Positions 11,450-21,389 of a stretch of 64,000 nucleotides of DNA are shown in pieces. Positions within the stretch are counted from its first letter, which is position 1. Each line of letters opens with the position of its first letter. Under the pieces are notes generated by a model. It did not search any database. It was not told the DNA's origin and was given only the letters and a program-made list of their open reading frames with translations. The stretch covers positions 9,180,934 to 9,244,933 of the forward strand of contig JAJEKV010000022.1 of assembly GCA_021234155.1 (NCBI GenBank). The letters run 5' to 3'. The position numbers and the translations under genes were made by a program. The stretch comes from Isoetes taiwanensis (taxonomy: Eukaryota; Streptophyta; Lycopodiopsida; Isoetales; Isoetaceae).

Positions 11450-12960
11450 CTATAAAGAGGTGGATTTGCTTCTGATATAACTATGCATGCCTATACTTGG
11501 CATTTTACAGTTTATATGCAATTGATAACATAAGCTATGACTACTGTTATCAAATGAAATAATATTGTCACCTCTCGTTGAGAAGGTACGTCCAATCTTT
11601 CGCCATGCTGTTGCAATGGTCTTAAAGTTCTTGTTGAAGTCCCTTTGCTGTTGCAACTTTTCTTGCTCAATCTCCAACATTGCTTCAACCTGTTCCTTTC
11701 GCTCTTCTTTTGTTTTTGTCAAAGCTTCTATCAAGTTGCTGTTTGCTTCTAATATAGTGGCAACCATTGTATTTCCAAAAGTTTTTCTCCTTCTTCCAGA
11801 TGAGCCCGCCTCTCCATTGCCGTGTGGATGATGCTCAATTATTTGGCCAATCTCCAATGGCTTCTTCACACTTGTATCAACGAGATTAGGTGGATTCACA
11901 TTCGGCCTTGAAGATTGAAATGAGTCCATGGCATCAAATATGACATGATGCAAATTTGGAAGCTTCCGTTGCTTTCTTTCATCACTTGAAAGAGAAAAGA
12001 AATCGGGATTTCCCGTGTGCTTCTGAAAATCTTTTACTGTTTTGTAATCCCCAATCATATTTTCCCACTTGTTTCTACAACCTTCTCCATCCCTATCATT
12101 GTAGCCATGTTGTTGCATCTCATCGGCTATCTTCTTCCACTTTAGATTAGCATACTCCATCTTCTCCATGGAATGTTTCTGCTCATACATCAACCACTCC
12201 CTCTTCTTCAAGTCAACAAGCAACAATGCTTCATCAAGTTGCCAATTTCTACATCTCTTTCTCTTTCCACTTGCATTTGGAGATGGATCGGTCATAGGAA
12301 CCTCAGTTTCTTGCAATTCTTGCTCTTTTTCATCAATCTTTTGCTGTGATTGCAAAATCTCTCCACAAATAAGGCAATGCAACCATATTATGCATGCACG
12401 TATTAAATAAAATAAAAACAAAGAAAGTACCTGTGTATTATATATGCCAAATTGCTCGTGCTCTGAAGATTCTGAATCAAGATTTACAACCTGCAATAGC
12501 AACAATAATTATGATGATGCAATCAAACTGTCTGTACCAAATAGAGCTAAGAACATCCTTACATTCTATATGTTTTGAGATTATAAACTTAACATCTTCT
12601 AATGCACTAAACTATATGTACCAAATCGAACTAAGAATATCCATACATGCCATATATTGTGCCAAGAGCTTGATAGAATCAGAATTTTGCATAATAGAAT
12701 CAGAATTTTGCATCGTGCTAATGAGTCACTAACAGAAAAAACTTTCTTATTTGCTATATTTAGATAATGTCTCGCTTGTTTAAGCTTGTTTTATAGGTAA
12801 GAATCTAAACCGGATCACAGAAAAATGTATTACTGAAACACACCTCGTTATCTGCGGCATTATTGAAATACGCTTCCTTATTTCCAGATCTATTTCGGAG
12901 CCTTCCAGAGCAGCCACGGCTGCCATTGTTACAAGGAATATGGCTTCCTCCCTTCGCCAT
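11450..12960 (-). CDS. Trihelix Myb/SANT-like partner protein of Harbinger
   Basis: Three exons on the minus strand join in phase 0: 12844-12960 (start MAKGGSHIPC), 12431-12490, and about 12358 down to a stop at 11450. The introns are GT-AG. Exon 3 encodes a trihelix (Myb_DNA-bind_4) domain, from KRCRNWQLDEALLLVDLKKR to about LHHVIFDAMDSF, then a Lys/Gln/Glu-rich coiled coil near the C-terminus. In PIF/Harbinger elements this second protein binds the subterminal DNA and helps the transposase enter the nucleus. A possible donor inside STRG/GTGACA near 11573 means the true C-terminus may differ from the one at 11450. Promoter and start lie about 300 bp inside the right inverted repeat. Confidence 0.82.
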
Positions 12961-13228
12961 TGTCGGACGTTTCAGAGCTAGCAGGTGGAAAGCTTTCCCA
13001 TTTCGTATAGTTACGTTAATGCATGTTAAGGCTTAACCAAAAAAATAAAAGTTAAATGGACCTCCCTAAGGTCACTTTAAGTTTACATTATTTCGGTTAA
13101 GGAAAAAAAATTCAGTTAAAATTTTAATATAACTATTGCTAGTATGAAAGTCAACCAAAAGCTAACTTAACTAGCATATCTTAAGGGTCAGTGGGAAATC
13201 AACATTCAGTTATATGCCCTATTTAACC
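12961..13228. promoter_or_regulatory. Right subterminal region of Harbinger
   Basis: The stretch lies between the Myb/SANT start codon and the right inverted repeat. It is AT-rich, with TTAAGTT-like motifs and a degenerate copy of the terminal motif at about 13188-13200 (GGGTCAGTGGGAAATC). It probably holds the promoter and transposase binding sites; that is inferred from position and motif repetition only. Confidence 0.45.
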
Positions 13229-13256
13229 TAACTTAATGGCGAGTGGGAAATGGCCC
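13229..13256 (-). repeat. Harbinger terminal inverted repeat, right
   Basis: This 28-bp repeat is the exact reverse complement of 4861-4888 and is followed by the TTA target duplicate at 13257-13259. Confidence 0.93.
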
Positions 13257-13593
13257 TTAGTAAGCCAATTTCAGGAAAACAAAAAATATGCACATAGTAA
13301 CCTTGGGACATTGGAGGGCAAGCCTATGTGAGCAACAAGTGTGATTTCGCCTTTAAAACGGGATCTCTAACTTTCGAAGGGGTATCTTAGGGATAGAATT
13401 ATACAAAAGTTATACGAATATTTAAATATACGCTCCAAATACGTTACGACAAACCTTCAACGAATCGTAAAGCCCAAAACCCTGCAAGTGTCGGACTTAG
13501 TCCCAGACCTCAAGCACTATCTCCATGCTCCGGTAGCTCCTGTTTTCAACTCCGGATCCACTTTTACTTCCCGATCTCTGCCATCTCCCAAGG

Positions 13594-15192
13594 ATGGAGC
13601 CGATCGGATACTTTCTCAGATTTCTTGCGAATTTCTACATGGCAGGAAAAATGCTCCGGCCATTGAGCTATGTTTTGGTCATGGAGATTTTTGTTGCTTT
13701 CCTTATGGTCAGTCGCTTGCCGGCTTTATCTGCCCTCGCCTCAGCTGTTGTGGGATTGGCAAAGAAAGGTAGGGGTCGTGTTGTAGCTAGGAGTATATTT
13801 CTGCTAGTGTCTATGTCATTTTTAGCAGCTGTTTCTAGTATTCAGAAAGCCAGACAGCAATCTGGGTTGAAGATCGAAGAGGTTGCCAGGGATGAACGCT
13901 TCACCAAAAGCATTATGGAGGTTTTTCTGATGGGTGAGTCCAGTTAGGTTATGTTGCTACATTTACATTACCATTTCGATTACCATTCGGCACATCATTT
14001 CTACTGTAAATTTTGATTTAGAATTTAAGAATGGTAAAATGAATCCCATTATGTTACATGCATTGTGTATCAGAGACCATTTCTAGGGTTTGCAGTACAT
14101 CCAGTCATTCGTACTAATATCTATAGAGTTTAGTATACAAGCGATAAGCAAAACTCTTGTCATATGATTACTTGGTCCCAAGACTGTCCACTGAGCTAAT
14201 AGTACTAATATACGTAGAGTTTAGAATATGGGGTAGAGGCAAGTATAATTTTCGAATATGATTGCTTGCTTTCAACCAGGCCGAAGAAGGCAAACCAGTC
14301 ACTAGATTTTCAAAAAAATATTCATGATGAATCAATTATTACTTAGTATTGCCATTATATAGTGGAATCATTCGCAATTTAGGCATGCAATTTAGGCAAG
14401 CAAATTGAGTAGAGCTGTTGATTATCGAGCTTAATAGAGGAGTAGTTTAGTTGTTGTGTATGCTTGCTTTATCATGCTCGGTAGTAAAAGCAAAAGGTTT
14501 ATCCGCTCAAACATATTGCTAGATGGCAAGGTTTCTATGTTTCTATTGATGCTCTGCCAGAGCTGATGTGTTGCGACAGCTGTGGATTTTCCATCCATTT
14601 TCGTATTAATTATAGAGAAGTATGCAAGAAAAGAAGAATGTATATGAATAGGGTTTCAGAAAACTTGGTAAACATGATGCTAACATATGATGGCTTTTTT
14701 GCAGGTAATAGTTTGATTCTAGCATTAATGCTCAGTGGCATGCACGCATATTTACATGACATTGAAATCTTGAGAGTACAGTTGGGAGTTCTAAAGAAGT
14801 ATTCAAAGGCTGCTGGTGTAGATGTGATAAATGATCAGGTGCCACCACATTTGCAGAGCAAGGAGGCAGTTATTGTGACTGCTGAGACAACTTTCTTAAA
14901 TAATGCCATTGCTGAATTGAGATTGAAGTTGGAGAATATGAAAATAGAGACTGAGAAGAAAGATGAGACTATTAAAGACTTACAGGTGAGGCTGGAACAG
15001 TTGACTTTGGATTGCAAGAGTAAAGAGGGCAAGTTAAAGACAGCGGAAGCTAGTATCATAGCATTACAAAAGCAAGCAGAAGGATTTCTTTTAGAGTATG
15101 ACCGGCTGTCGGAAGACAATGAAAGCCTTCGCAACCAGCTTGCTTATTTTGATCGGAAATATTCTAACTCTGATGGCAAAAAAAGGTCATAG
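13594..15192 (+). CDS. BAP31-like ER membrane protein
   Basis: Exon 1 (to 13933) and exon 2 (14705-15192) join across a GTGAGT/GCAG intron to give LMGNSLILAL in frame. Relatives begin at a Met equivalent to the one at 13651, giving 256 residues; the upstream ATG at 13594 would give 275. From 13651, hydrophobic segments lie near residues 5-23, 48-66 and 95-112, with the basic KKGRGR loop after the first. A long coiled coil follows from about 160 to 240. The protein ends KKRS, a KKXX dilysine signal for retrieval to the ER. BAP31 proteins assist export or quality control of membrane proteins. The gene looks intact and starts about 340 bp from the Harbinger end. Confidence 0.88.
13934..14704 (+). 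other. Intron of the BAP31-like gene
   Basis: This 771-bp GT-AG intron runs from a GTGAGT donor to a TTTTTTGCAG acceptor. I see no nested gene or repeat in it. Confidence 0.85.
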
Positions 15193-15870
15193 ACAGGTTG
15201 AACTGGCTTTTTTTTTGGGATAAGGACCAGTTTATCTAACGTAATTAAGTAGGCTAGCAGAAATTATAATAGTAATAATAGATAGTGTCCAACATACTGG
15301 AAAGCAACTTCTATGAAGCTGTACCTATGTAATTGGATGGTTCTCATTGCCTCCGGCTGCAGTTCTTATAAACTTAACTGGGGATACGTGATCATGGTAG
15401 AGATGTGGGTGGCTCTATGTGTTACATTTGCTTGAGCTCCGAGGTGACTGGCACTCTTTTCCGCATTGTATTCTGAAGTACCTACTGTGTTCTCTTCTGT
15501 GGTAACATTGTAAACGATAATGAATAGGAACTTGTGCTGATAATAATGGAGAGTAAACAATTAAAAGGATGTTAAACGTAAGCCAAAACATGCATTATTG
15601 GAAATTTAGATAGCACGTTTTTTAAATTCAGAAAACCAGCAACTGCACCAATGAAATGTGTGTACATGGTTTATTTTGCCAAGTAGTAGAATCGAAATAA
15701 ATTCAATTGAATCTAATTTTTATAGAGACCAACAAAACAACTGTCGTATATGGGACCATAATACAAGACAGATACTAATCTGCAAGCCCACAAGCGGCTG
15801 CTATAGCCTAAATAGCGTTTATTATAGGTAAATTATAAGATGTATTCTTAGCAAATGGCTATAAATTTGT
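15193..15870. other. 3' flank of BAP31-like gene, no other gene seen
   Basis: The stretch probably includes the 3' untranslated region of the BAP31-like gene and spacer before the PPR locus. No supported coding sequence or repeat is visible. Confidence 0.5.
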
Positions 15871-18800
15871 GTGAACGGATCTGATTGTTTCCTTGCTCGT
15901 TCAGCCTGTTTCGTAACTTTCGTTATGGAGTTTGTCTTGTCAGCTTATATCAGCAGACATGCTGCGAGCCAGGCAATTGTTTCACAACAAATTGTGCACC
16001 CTGGTATGTTGAGGATGCAGGCTTCTAATACCTTTTGTCGGATTTGGGGAAGTTTTTTATGTTTCTTGCTGATGTTGGTGATGTGGGTTCAGTTCATGAA
16101 GAATTGGATACGAATCGCCAAATTGGAGATGGTGTCTCAGATCATCTCTGCCTGCAGCAGATGTCCAATCCAGGCACTTATGCTTTGGCGTTGCGGAGTT
16201 GTGGAAATGACAGGGCCCTGCCGAAAGGCAAGCTTATTCATGCGCAGATTAAACGAATGGAGCAGGAGTCGATCTTTCTAGATAATGTTGTTATTTCAAT
16301 GTATGGCAAATGTGGGAGTGTCCAAAACGCCATTCTCGTTTTTGATTCTATGCTTAATCGGAATGTACAATGTACGTCCAATCCTGGCACATGCAAGCTG
16401 CACTTCTACTTCTAGCTTCAATTAGGGAGGTTGATATGAAGCCTGATAACAATATCTGTATCAACGTCCTTAAAGCATCTTCATTTCTCCAATCTTTGCC
16501 ACAGGTCAGGTTGATTCATGCTACCATAATCATTCAGGGCTTGGAATTAGACATCCCTTTAGGAAATAATGTTGTCAATGCATATGGCAAATGTAATTGT
16601 CTTGAAGATGCAATCAATACGTTTAATGGCATGTTGAACAGAGATGTTATATCATGGAATACAATGTTAACAGTTCACACTACTTTTGGCCATATGAAGA
16701 AAGCTGTTGAGCTTTTCCATCAAATGCATTTTTCAGGAGTAGAGGCAGATGAAGTCACTTTTACCATCATTTTGAATGCCTGCACCAGCTTGGGGGCATT
16801 TGCAGAAGGTAGACTGGTTCATGGCATAATACTTCATAGTTTCGAATCTGAAGAAGTTGTGGCCAGTGCTCTTATCAATATGTATGCTAAATATGGAAGT
16901 TTAGTCGATTCAAGCACTATATTTGGCAAAGTAAAGAGCCACAGTCTAGTAATCTTGAATGCAATGATATCCTTATATGCTCGCCATGGTTATGGAAGTT
17001 ATGTGCTTCAAATTTATAAGGGGGATCCATGTGCAAGGTCTGTATCCAGACAAAGTCACATTCCTTGGCACTCTTAGTGCTTGTGTCGATCTGGGAGATT
17101 TGGGATGGGGCAAGTTAATGCATTCTCATATCATGCATGGTATGTTAGATTCCGATATTATGCTTGGGAATGCTCTCATTAATATGTATAGTAAGGCCTC
17201 TAGTCTCGCTGATGCAGATAGAGTATTCAGAACTATGTGTAAACATGATAGTGTAACTTGGTATGCTATCATTGCAGCACACCTGCATCATGGGTACTTC
17301 AGGGAAACTTCACAGCTTTTTAGGGAAATGATCAGCAAAGAAGTATCTCCAAATGACCTCACATTTAGTGCGCTGCTAACTGCGTGCACAAAGTTTGATG
17401 GTTTAGTGGATGGCAAATTTGTCCATTCATGCATTATTCATTTGCAATGCCCTTATGAACATGTACGGCAGATGTGACGACCTCGAAAGTGTCTTGAGGG
17501 AATTTGACAGGTTGGCACAACGGAATACAATATCGTGGAACACCTTAATTATGTGTAGCATCAATAGAGCTTTGGAACTCTTTGACCAAATGAGGCAGGA
17601 AGCTGTAGACCCAAACGATGTCACCTTTGTGAGTATCATAAGTGCATGTAAGAACAATGTAGATCTAAATAGAGGTAAGTTCATCCATGCCTTGCTTATT
17701 GGAATTGATTTTGGGTATACCAGTGTCCTAAACACTGCCCTGATTAGCATGTATGGGGAGTGTAGTACAGCGGAGAGCGCAGACCAAATCTTCAGTAACA
17801 TATCTGCACGGACCACAATATCTTGGAATGCTATGCTTTCTACATATGTCCAACATGGATGTTTTGAAGAGGCAATTACCTCTTTTAGAAAGATGTCATC
17901 AGAACACGTGATATCAGACAAGACAACATTTAGTATTATCCTTACTGTCTGTGCAAAACTTGCACTTCTTGCAGAGGGCAAGATGATCCATTCCCACATC
18001 ATAGTTGCTCAATTTAACTTAGATGGTGTGCTTGGAAATTCACTTATCAACTTGTATGGTAAATGTTTAAGTTTCCCTGATGCAGCTTTTATGTTTTACA
18101 AGATTAGTTCCAGTTCAACATCATGGAATATTCTTATAGAAGCATATGCCCAGCATGGATTTTATGCAAAGTCACTTCAACTATTTAAAAATATGCAGAA
18201 GGAAGAAGTGGAGATGGATAACCTCACTTTTGTTGCTGTCCTTGGTGCTTGCAGCAATTTATCAGCAATAACAGAAGGGCGATTGATCCATGCTTATGTC
18301 ATAAAAACCAGTGTAGAAATGAATGTAGATATCATAAAAAGCAGTGCAGAAATGAATGTCGCGATGGCTCTCATTAATACGTATGGAAAATGTGGAAGCT
18401 TGAAGGATGCATGTATAGTATTTGACAATATGCAAGTGCAAGATGTTGTAGCTTGGAATGCAATCATTACAATACATTCTCAATATGGACGTGGCAAGGA
18501 TGTTCTCAGCCTATCTGAATATATGCATTCCCAGGGCACAAGTCCTAATGAAACCACTTATGTTAATGTTCTTTTGGCATGTGCACATGAATGCCTTAAG
18601 GATCAGGGATGCCACTATCTTGTTTCTTTCAGTACAAATAGCGGGGTTCGACCTGCAATGGAACATCTTGGTTGTATTATCTTCCTTCTTGGGAAAGTAG
18701 GATGGCTTGATGAAGCAGAGGATCTGATTAATGGGATGCAGTTGCAACATGATGGTGTAGTGTGGACAGAATTGCTTTCCTCCTGTACAATGCATGGTGA

Positions 18801-18879
18801 TTTAGAGAGAGGAAATTTTGCAGTGGCCCGTATCCTTGAATTAGGAAAGGAGAATAACGTGCAACCATGCATACATTGA
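15871..18879 (+). pseudogene. Pentatricopeptide repeat (PPR) protein, PLS-like, frameshifted
   Basis: This intronless locus encodes a long PPR array in successive frames: about 16035-16375, 16395-17030, 17025-17450 and 17455-18879. Typical units recur, such as NALINMYSKASSLADADRVF, ISWNAMLSTYVQHGCFEEA and TFSIILTVCAKLALLAEGK. The array ends with the VWTELLSSC motif typical of the plant E domain; no DYW domain follows. At about 17445 residues are missing between CIIH and CNALMNMYGRC, so that break is a deletion with a frameshift. The others look like small indels near 16370 and 17030. A 33-bp in-frame tandem duplication lies at 18299-18362. PPR proteins bind organellar RNA. Either this is a decayed member of a large family or some indels are consensus errors. 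Confidence 0.85.
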
Positions 18880-20345
18880 TGAAATTAGAAGGAAATGAAA
18901 ACTCGGTGCCTTCATTGAAGCAGGAAAGTATATGTGATCAACGTGCATATCTTTAATCGTTTGATTTGCTGCAGTGTATGCGATGATGAAGCTGGAGGAA
19001 AGGAACGCCTGGCTAAGCAATGCTGAAACCCTAAAAATGCTAATAGATAATCTTTAAACTCAGATGCATAATTTCAATGGTAACTCTTTTTAAGCTTGTA
19101 ATACCATGGGGTGAGATAATCTTACCCTGGATTGGATTCAGTCCTTCGGGATCCTAGGATCCCCTCCTCTGGGATCCTGCAGTGAACGGGATCCCCCCGT
19201 CGTTAATTGCGTAGTTAATGGGTGACTGTGCAGTTTGGGGCCAATTTTTGGCCCCATGGTTGATCTATGATAGCAGCGGCTCTCACTGTGATTCCTCCTT
19301 GGCTCCTACCTAATGCTCTTCTTCAGCCCATTCCGACCATGCCTGAAGTTATCCCATCCGATTCTGATTTCCTTTATAAGGGGCGGCAGTTTTGTGCAGT
19401 AAGTGCACAGTAAGGTGGGATTTCGTTCTTCGGGATCACACCTCCGAGGGATCTTGTCCTCCGGGATCACACTGCCGGGATCCCCCAATCCAAAGTAAAA
19501 TGATCCTATAATACCGTGGGAATCTCCCAAAGAATATTTAGAGTACAAGGAATTTATCTTGGCCGACTTGACTCATTGTAAAGGATGTTTTAAGTTGGAA
19601 TGGTGCACTATAAGTCTAGACTCCAAATCACAATAGCATTCCTCGATCTCAAATCACCCTATCTTCCGCATGATGTTTATATGTGTTAAATTCTATATGA
19701 TTATTTTAGTTAACAAAAAAATATTCAAATAAACCATTCAAATGTGAGCACCCAAACAGTGCCGAATAGAGAGACTAGTGCCAATGTGGCTCTCTATCGA
19801 CACTATTTGCAGAAGAATAATTGAAGAAGAGTTGACAACTAGGAAGTAGACCGATTTGCTTCAGGCACTATTGAAGACATGTTGTCAGGGACTCAGGGTT
19901 TGATAAAGGGATTGATTGTTCCTTTGATGAATTTGCTGCTTTGCTTTGCCCAAATAATTTCTGATTGTAAATTGGTCAATTCGGCCTAGAAATGAGGCAA
20001 TTGATGGGGATTTTGGCATGATCAAACATGGATTTGCAGACGATCATACCGGCAAAGTTTCACTTTGATTGGAGCGACTCATGTATCAGTGTCCAAATGA
20101 AAGAATAAAGCACAAGGCAGAAAAATGTTCATCGAATTTAAATTTCATGATGAGAAAGGAAGAAATTTATGAGGATTTGCTTACGATTGTGGTCGGATTA
20201 AACAAAGTTTTAATTTCGACCACGCTCTTGGTGCAGCTACATTGTCTACTTCAGTAGATCCAAGGAATGATGCTCTTGCAATTACCACCCAGCCACAACC
20301 AAAAGTGGAGGGCTTCTGGGTAGCCTTCTTTATCTCCTCTGCGGG
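18880..20345. other. Intergenic, with a GGGATCC-rich block
   Basis: At 19115-19500 the motif GGGATC recurs many times on both strands. The edges CCCTGGATTGG (about 19126) and CCAATCCAAAG (about 19486) are roughly inverted, which suggests a small foldback or MITE-like element of about 400 bp. I found no clear target duplication. The remainder holds nothing recognisable. Confidence 0.4.
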
Positions 20346-20647
20346 CACTATAATACACGTCACCTGCTACGTTTTCCATGCGGACGACGTTTTCTTGACG
20401 GACGAATCTGTTCAATGATAAAACACAACGTTAATAAACAACCCGTTGAAAGTGACTTGGGGTGCTGTAAAAAAAGTCTTTTCCTCGAGATGGCACTTGC
20501 AAAGCACTATACGAGTCTTATTTTATGGAATACATGTGGAGGAAGTACTCCATTGATCAAAAAGATCAAGCTTTCAATGTTTTCCGCTCGCATATTAGCA
20601 TGTAAAATAAAGAGGTCTTGAATTGTGGGTGGAAGCACACTATAGTG
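20346..20647 (+). mobile_element. Non-autonomous Merlin-type element (internally deleted)
   Basis: The left part (20346-20455) matches the 5' flank of the Merlin transposase locus at 39107-39219. The right part (20458-20627) matches the 3' end of that transposase (40147-40222 continued at 51132-51227), including the WGAVKKSL-like region. The centre is missing. Candidate terminal inverted repeats begin CACTATA at both ends, with about 10 of 13 bases matching. I could not find a convincing target duplication, so the outer limits are provisional. It is a deletion derivative of the same family as the larger copy. Confidence 0.68.
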
Positions 20648-21380
20648 GTTCGATTAGCTTGTCCCCCTTGTCCCCCCAAAATAGTTAAAGAAGTAGCTCG
20701 TTCCCTTACTAATTTCTTTTGGCCTTTTATGGCAACAACCACGCCACGTAGAAAATTTTTAAAATTTTCCAAGAACCTCGGGCCAAAAGTTCCGTCCCAA
20801 GAAGCAAGCTCGGTGCTATCAGATAGGTCTCAATGCTTGACCAGAGGATAGAGGATGATCCCATGAATCAAGACCTACTGATGCAACCATGCCAATACGG
20901 TAAACCTATCTTTTACATACGTTTAGTTTTTCTTTCTGTATTACATTTGCAACACCATAAACGTTGAGGAGAACTAATGAAATGAAAGCTTCCTTGTTAC
21001 TAGATTGGAGCAACAGGAGATTTCGGGATGTATAATCTGAGAAGAATCCTCGTTGTTTCTATGCTGGGTAATTGCGTGATTTTTGGCATCTGGTTTATTT
21101 TTTTGCAAACATGACATTAGGCCGTGAATCCGATAAGCCTCTGTTATTTCTCCATTCTTCCCGATAATTATATCTAGTGATGGAAGATACAAATGACAAT
21201 TCCAAAAGGAAAAGAAAGAGAACAACAGAAAGGTGAAACTTTGAAAAAAAGAATGCAGAGAAAAACGAGAAAACAGAATTGATGACTATTATGCAAGAGG
21301 GTTCTACTAGTACCAGCCATAGTAAAATTCAAAAGAATAAGATTGTAGCTAGTTTAGTACTCTTCTTTGTGAGAAAAACT
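20648..21380. other. No recognisable gene
   Basis: I see no domain, splice-consistent exon or repeat beyond short frames. The decayed transposase-like locus starts to its right. Confidence 0.45.
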
Positions 21381-21389
21381 TCTCGAATG

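Larger units (their letters stand above)
4861..13256 (-). mobile_element. PIF/Harbinger DNA transposon, apparently complete
   Basis: The element is 8396 bp. Both ends carry the same 28-bp inverted repeat, starting GGGCCATTTCCCACTCGCC and continuing ATTAAGTTA. Each end is flanked by TTA (4858-4860 and 13257-13259), the 3-bp target duplication typical of PIF/Harbinger. Subterminal TTAAGTTA-type motifs recur inside both ends and could be transposase binding sites. It carries the two genes this superfamily needs, both on the minus strand: a DDE transposase (7473-8786) and a trihelix Myb/SANT protein (11450-12960). Between them lies a fragment of an LRR receptor kinase. Perfect inverted repeats, an exact target duplication and open reading frames suggest fairly recent mobility. 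Confidence 0.93.

Noticed and set aside
11565-12410. Plus-strand frames opposite the Myb/SANT gene
   Set aside because: They are antisense shadows of the trihelix coding sequence and show no domain.
17427-18002. A 191-residue minus-strand frame
   Set aside because: It is the antisense shadow of the PPR array.
19095-19520. A defined MITE with terminal inverted repeats
   Set aside because: The inverted similarity is patchy and no target duplicate is evident, so I kept it as a low-confidence repeat-rich block.
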